Virus record (IMG/VR): IMGVR_UViG_3300044695_002920
Span: 1-57,808 of that record
Direction: 5' to 3' (one strand)
DNA from: a virus
Length of the DNA: 57,808 nt
Of the stretch, positions 57,111 through 57,808 are shown piece after piece (position 1 is the stretch's first letter; every line of letters starts with the position of its first letter). Position numbers and translations under genes: made by a program. The notes beneath the pieces are model-generated. The model made no database searches. It was given only the letters and a program-made list of their open reading frames with translations, and was not told where the DNA came from.

Positions 57111-57808
57111 TTACTTCCTTTCTTCGAGTTGCGCCACACGGGCACGTAGACTTTGAATTTCTGCAATCAGGAGCGGGATAAGCACCTGATGATCGACCTG
57201 CTGGTAGTCCGGCGTTCCGTCCTCGTTGACGGCATCCTTTTCGCCTGTGACTGCATAAGGCACTACTTCCTGCGCTTCGTGAGCAACAAGCATAGGCCGC
57301 TCTATGGTTGCGTCGTGCATCTTTCCGGTGTGGACCTTGAGCGCGTCGATGGTCGTACCGGTATTTTCAACCGGACCGAGGATATTCTTGGCGCGGTAGT
57401 CCGAGGTGGTGTTGTATGCCACCAATCCACCTGCACGGTTGTAGGTAATTGAACCCCGTACCGAAGCCCCGGCTTCGGTGTAGAACTTAATAAATACGTT
57501 ATCGCCGGAAGTTGCTGCGTTCCATGCCGCGATAGTGTCGACGGTCGTGTCACTATTCCTGAACACCCCGGCGCGAGCGCCTGCAGTTGCGGTGTCTACT
57601 TGGACCTTATCATCAGCACCCGCAATGCCACTCGATATCCCAACCAACAAATTCCCGCTGCTGGTGATACGGGCGCGCTCAGTGTTAGCGCCGCTGGCGT
57701 AGAAGACGAGGCCGCCACCTACATTGCCCACCCCAGACGAGCTAACTCCGGTGGGGTTAAAGGCCAGCTTAGCCGTGTTGGCCGTGCTAGTTACGAGTAC
57801 GTTGGCGT
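57111..57808 (-). CDS. Tail fibre C-terminal part with S74 self-cleaving chaperone (open at right edge)
   Basis: The frame is open at the window edge and ends at 57111. It contains TTSDYRAKNILGPVENTGTT, EAQEVVPYAVTGEKDAVNED and a C-terminal coiled coil (AEIQSLRARVAQLEE). These mark the intramolecular chaperone (peptidase S74) that trimerises fibres and then cuts itself off, at a serine near SDYRAK. In frame with the left piece, so the full gene crosses the circular junction. Confidence 0.9.
   Translation of the reverse strand, partial: ANVLVTSTANTAKLAFNPTGVSSSGVGNVGGGLVFYASGANTERARITSSGNLLVGISSGIAGADDKVQVDTATAGARAGVFRNSDTTVDTIAAWNAATSGDNVFIKFYTEAGASVRGSITYNRAGGLVAYNTTSDYRAKNILGPVENTGTTIDALKVHTGKMHDATIERPMLVAHEAQEVVPYAVTGEKDAVNEDGTPDYQQVDHQVLIPLLIAEIQSLRARVAQLEERK
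57384..57808. repeat. Imperfect direct repeat of the window ends, right copy
   Basis: Matches bases 1-425 at a constant offset of 57383 with 11 substitutions. Only this copy continues into the S74 domain and stop codon, and only the left copy continues into the fibre shaft, which supports a circular map of about 57383 bp. Confidence 0.9.

Overview
This window is essentially one complete tailed-phage genome. It looks like a short-tailed (podovirus-like) lytic phage with a GC-rich genome of about 57.4 kb. The two ends overlap: bases 1-425 match bases 57384-57808 without gaps but with 11 mismatches. The giant tail-fibre gene runs off the left edge and resumes, in the same frame, at the right edge. 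So the molecule is circular or circularly permuted, and the ends come from slightly different variants or from a real imperfect repeat. The host is most likely an alphaproteobacterium, because the phage carries a GapR-type protein, a family typical of that class. No integrase, tRNA, CRISPR array, phage RNA polymerase, tape-measure gene or tail sheath was seen. All family names come from reading protein sequence by eye; no database was searched.

Layout. (1) 1-23726, minus strand, late genes. In the direction of transcription they are: an AP2-domain protein, small and large terminase, portal, a GroES-like co-chaperonin, scaffold, an acidic head protein, a capsid-associated protein, major capsid protein, decoration-like proteins, three small very basic proteins, structural proteins including a 790-residue repeat protein, head-tail proteins, a lysis cassette (spanin-like pair, two holin-like membrane proteins, GH19 endolysin), an adaptor, and the tail fibre. 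(2) 23726-23998, a divergent control region with an inverted repeat, a run of TTGCA boxes at 13-bp period, and promoters facing both ways. (3) 23998-41628, plus strand, early and middle genes: many tiny start/stop-overlapping genes, an RNA polymerase alpha-CTD-like protein, HTH regulators, primase-helicase, a Cas4-like exonuclease, a DUF2815-like ssDNA-binding protein, GapR-like protein, family A DNA polymerase, VRR-NUC nuclease, a papain/C39-like protein, a Mom-like DNA-modification acyltransferase and a SNF2-type helicase. (4) 41588-57808, minus strand: internal virion (ejection) proteins, two of which share one N-terminal tag, a 1435-residue protein with a Pro/Tyr/Glu-rich repeat tract, the tail nozzle, and the end of the tail fibre.

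How it works together. Early transcription appears to start from at least six copies of one promoter module: two TTGCA boxes exactly 13 bp apart, a -10-like element in some copies, and a conserved CAGCAAC at the expected RNA 5' end just before the ribosome binding site. Early products would reprogramme the host (alpha-CTD-like, GapR-like, HTH and protease-like proteins) and replicate DNA. The Mom-like enzyme may protect phage DNA. Late genes then build the capsid, using a phage GroES, and load internal proteins for ejection.

The most unusual items are the pair of internal proteins with a common 52-residue N-terminal tag and identical translation cassettes, the 13-bp-phased TTGCA promoter regulon, the EPVY/TPP repeat protein, a zinc-ribbon-like insertion in the DNA polymerase, and a hairpin that may hide the polymerase ribosome binding site.
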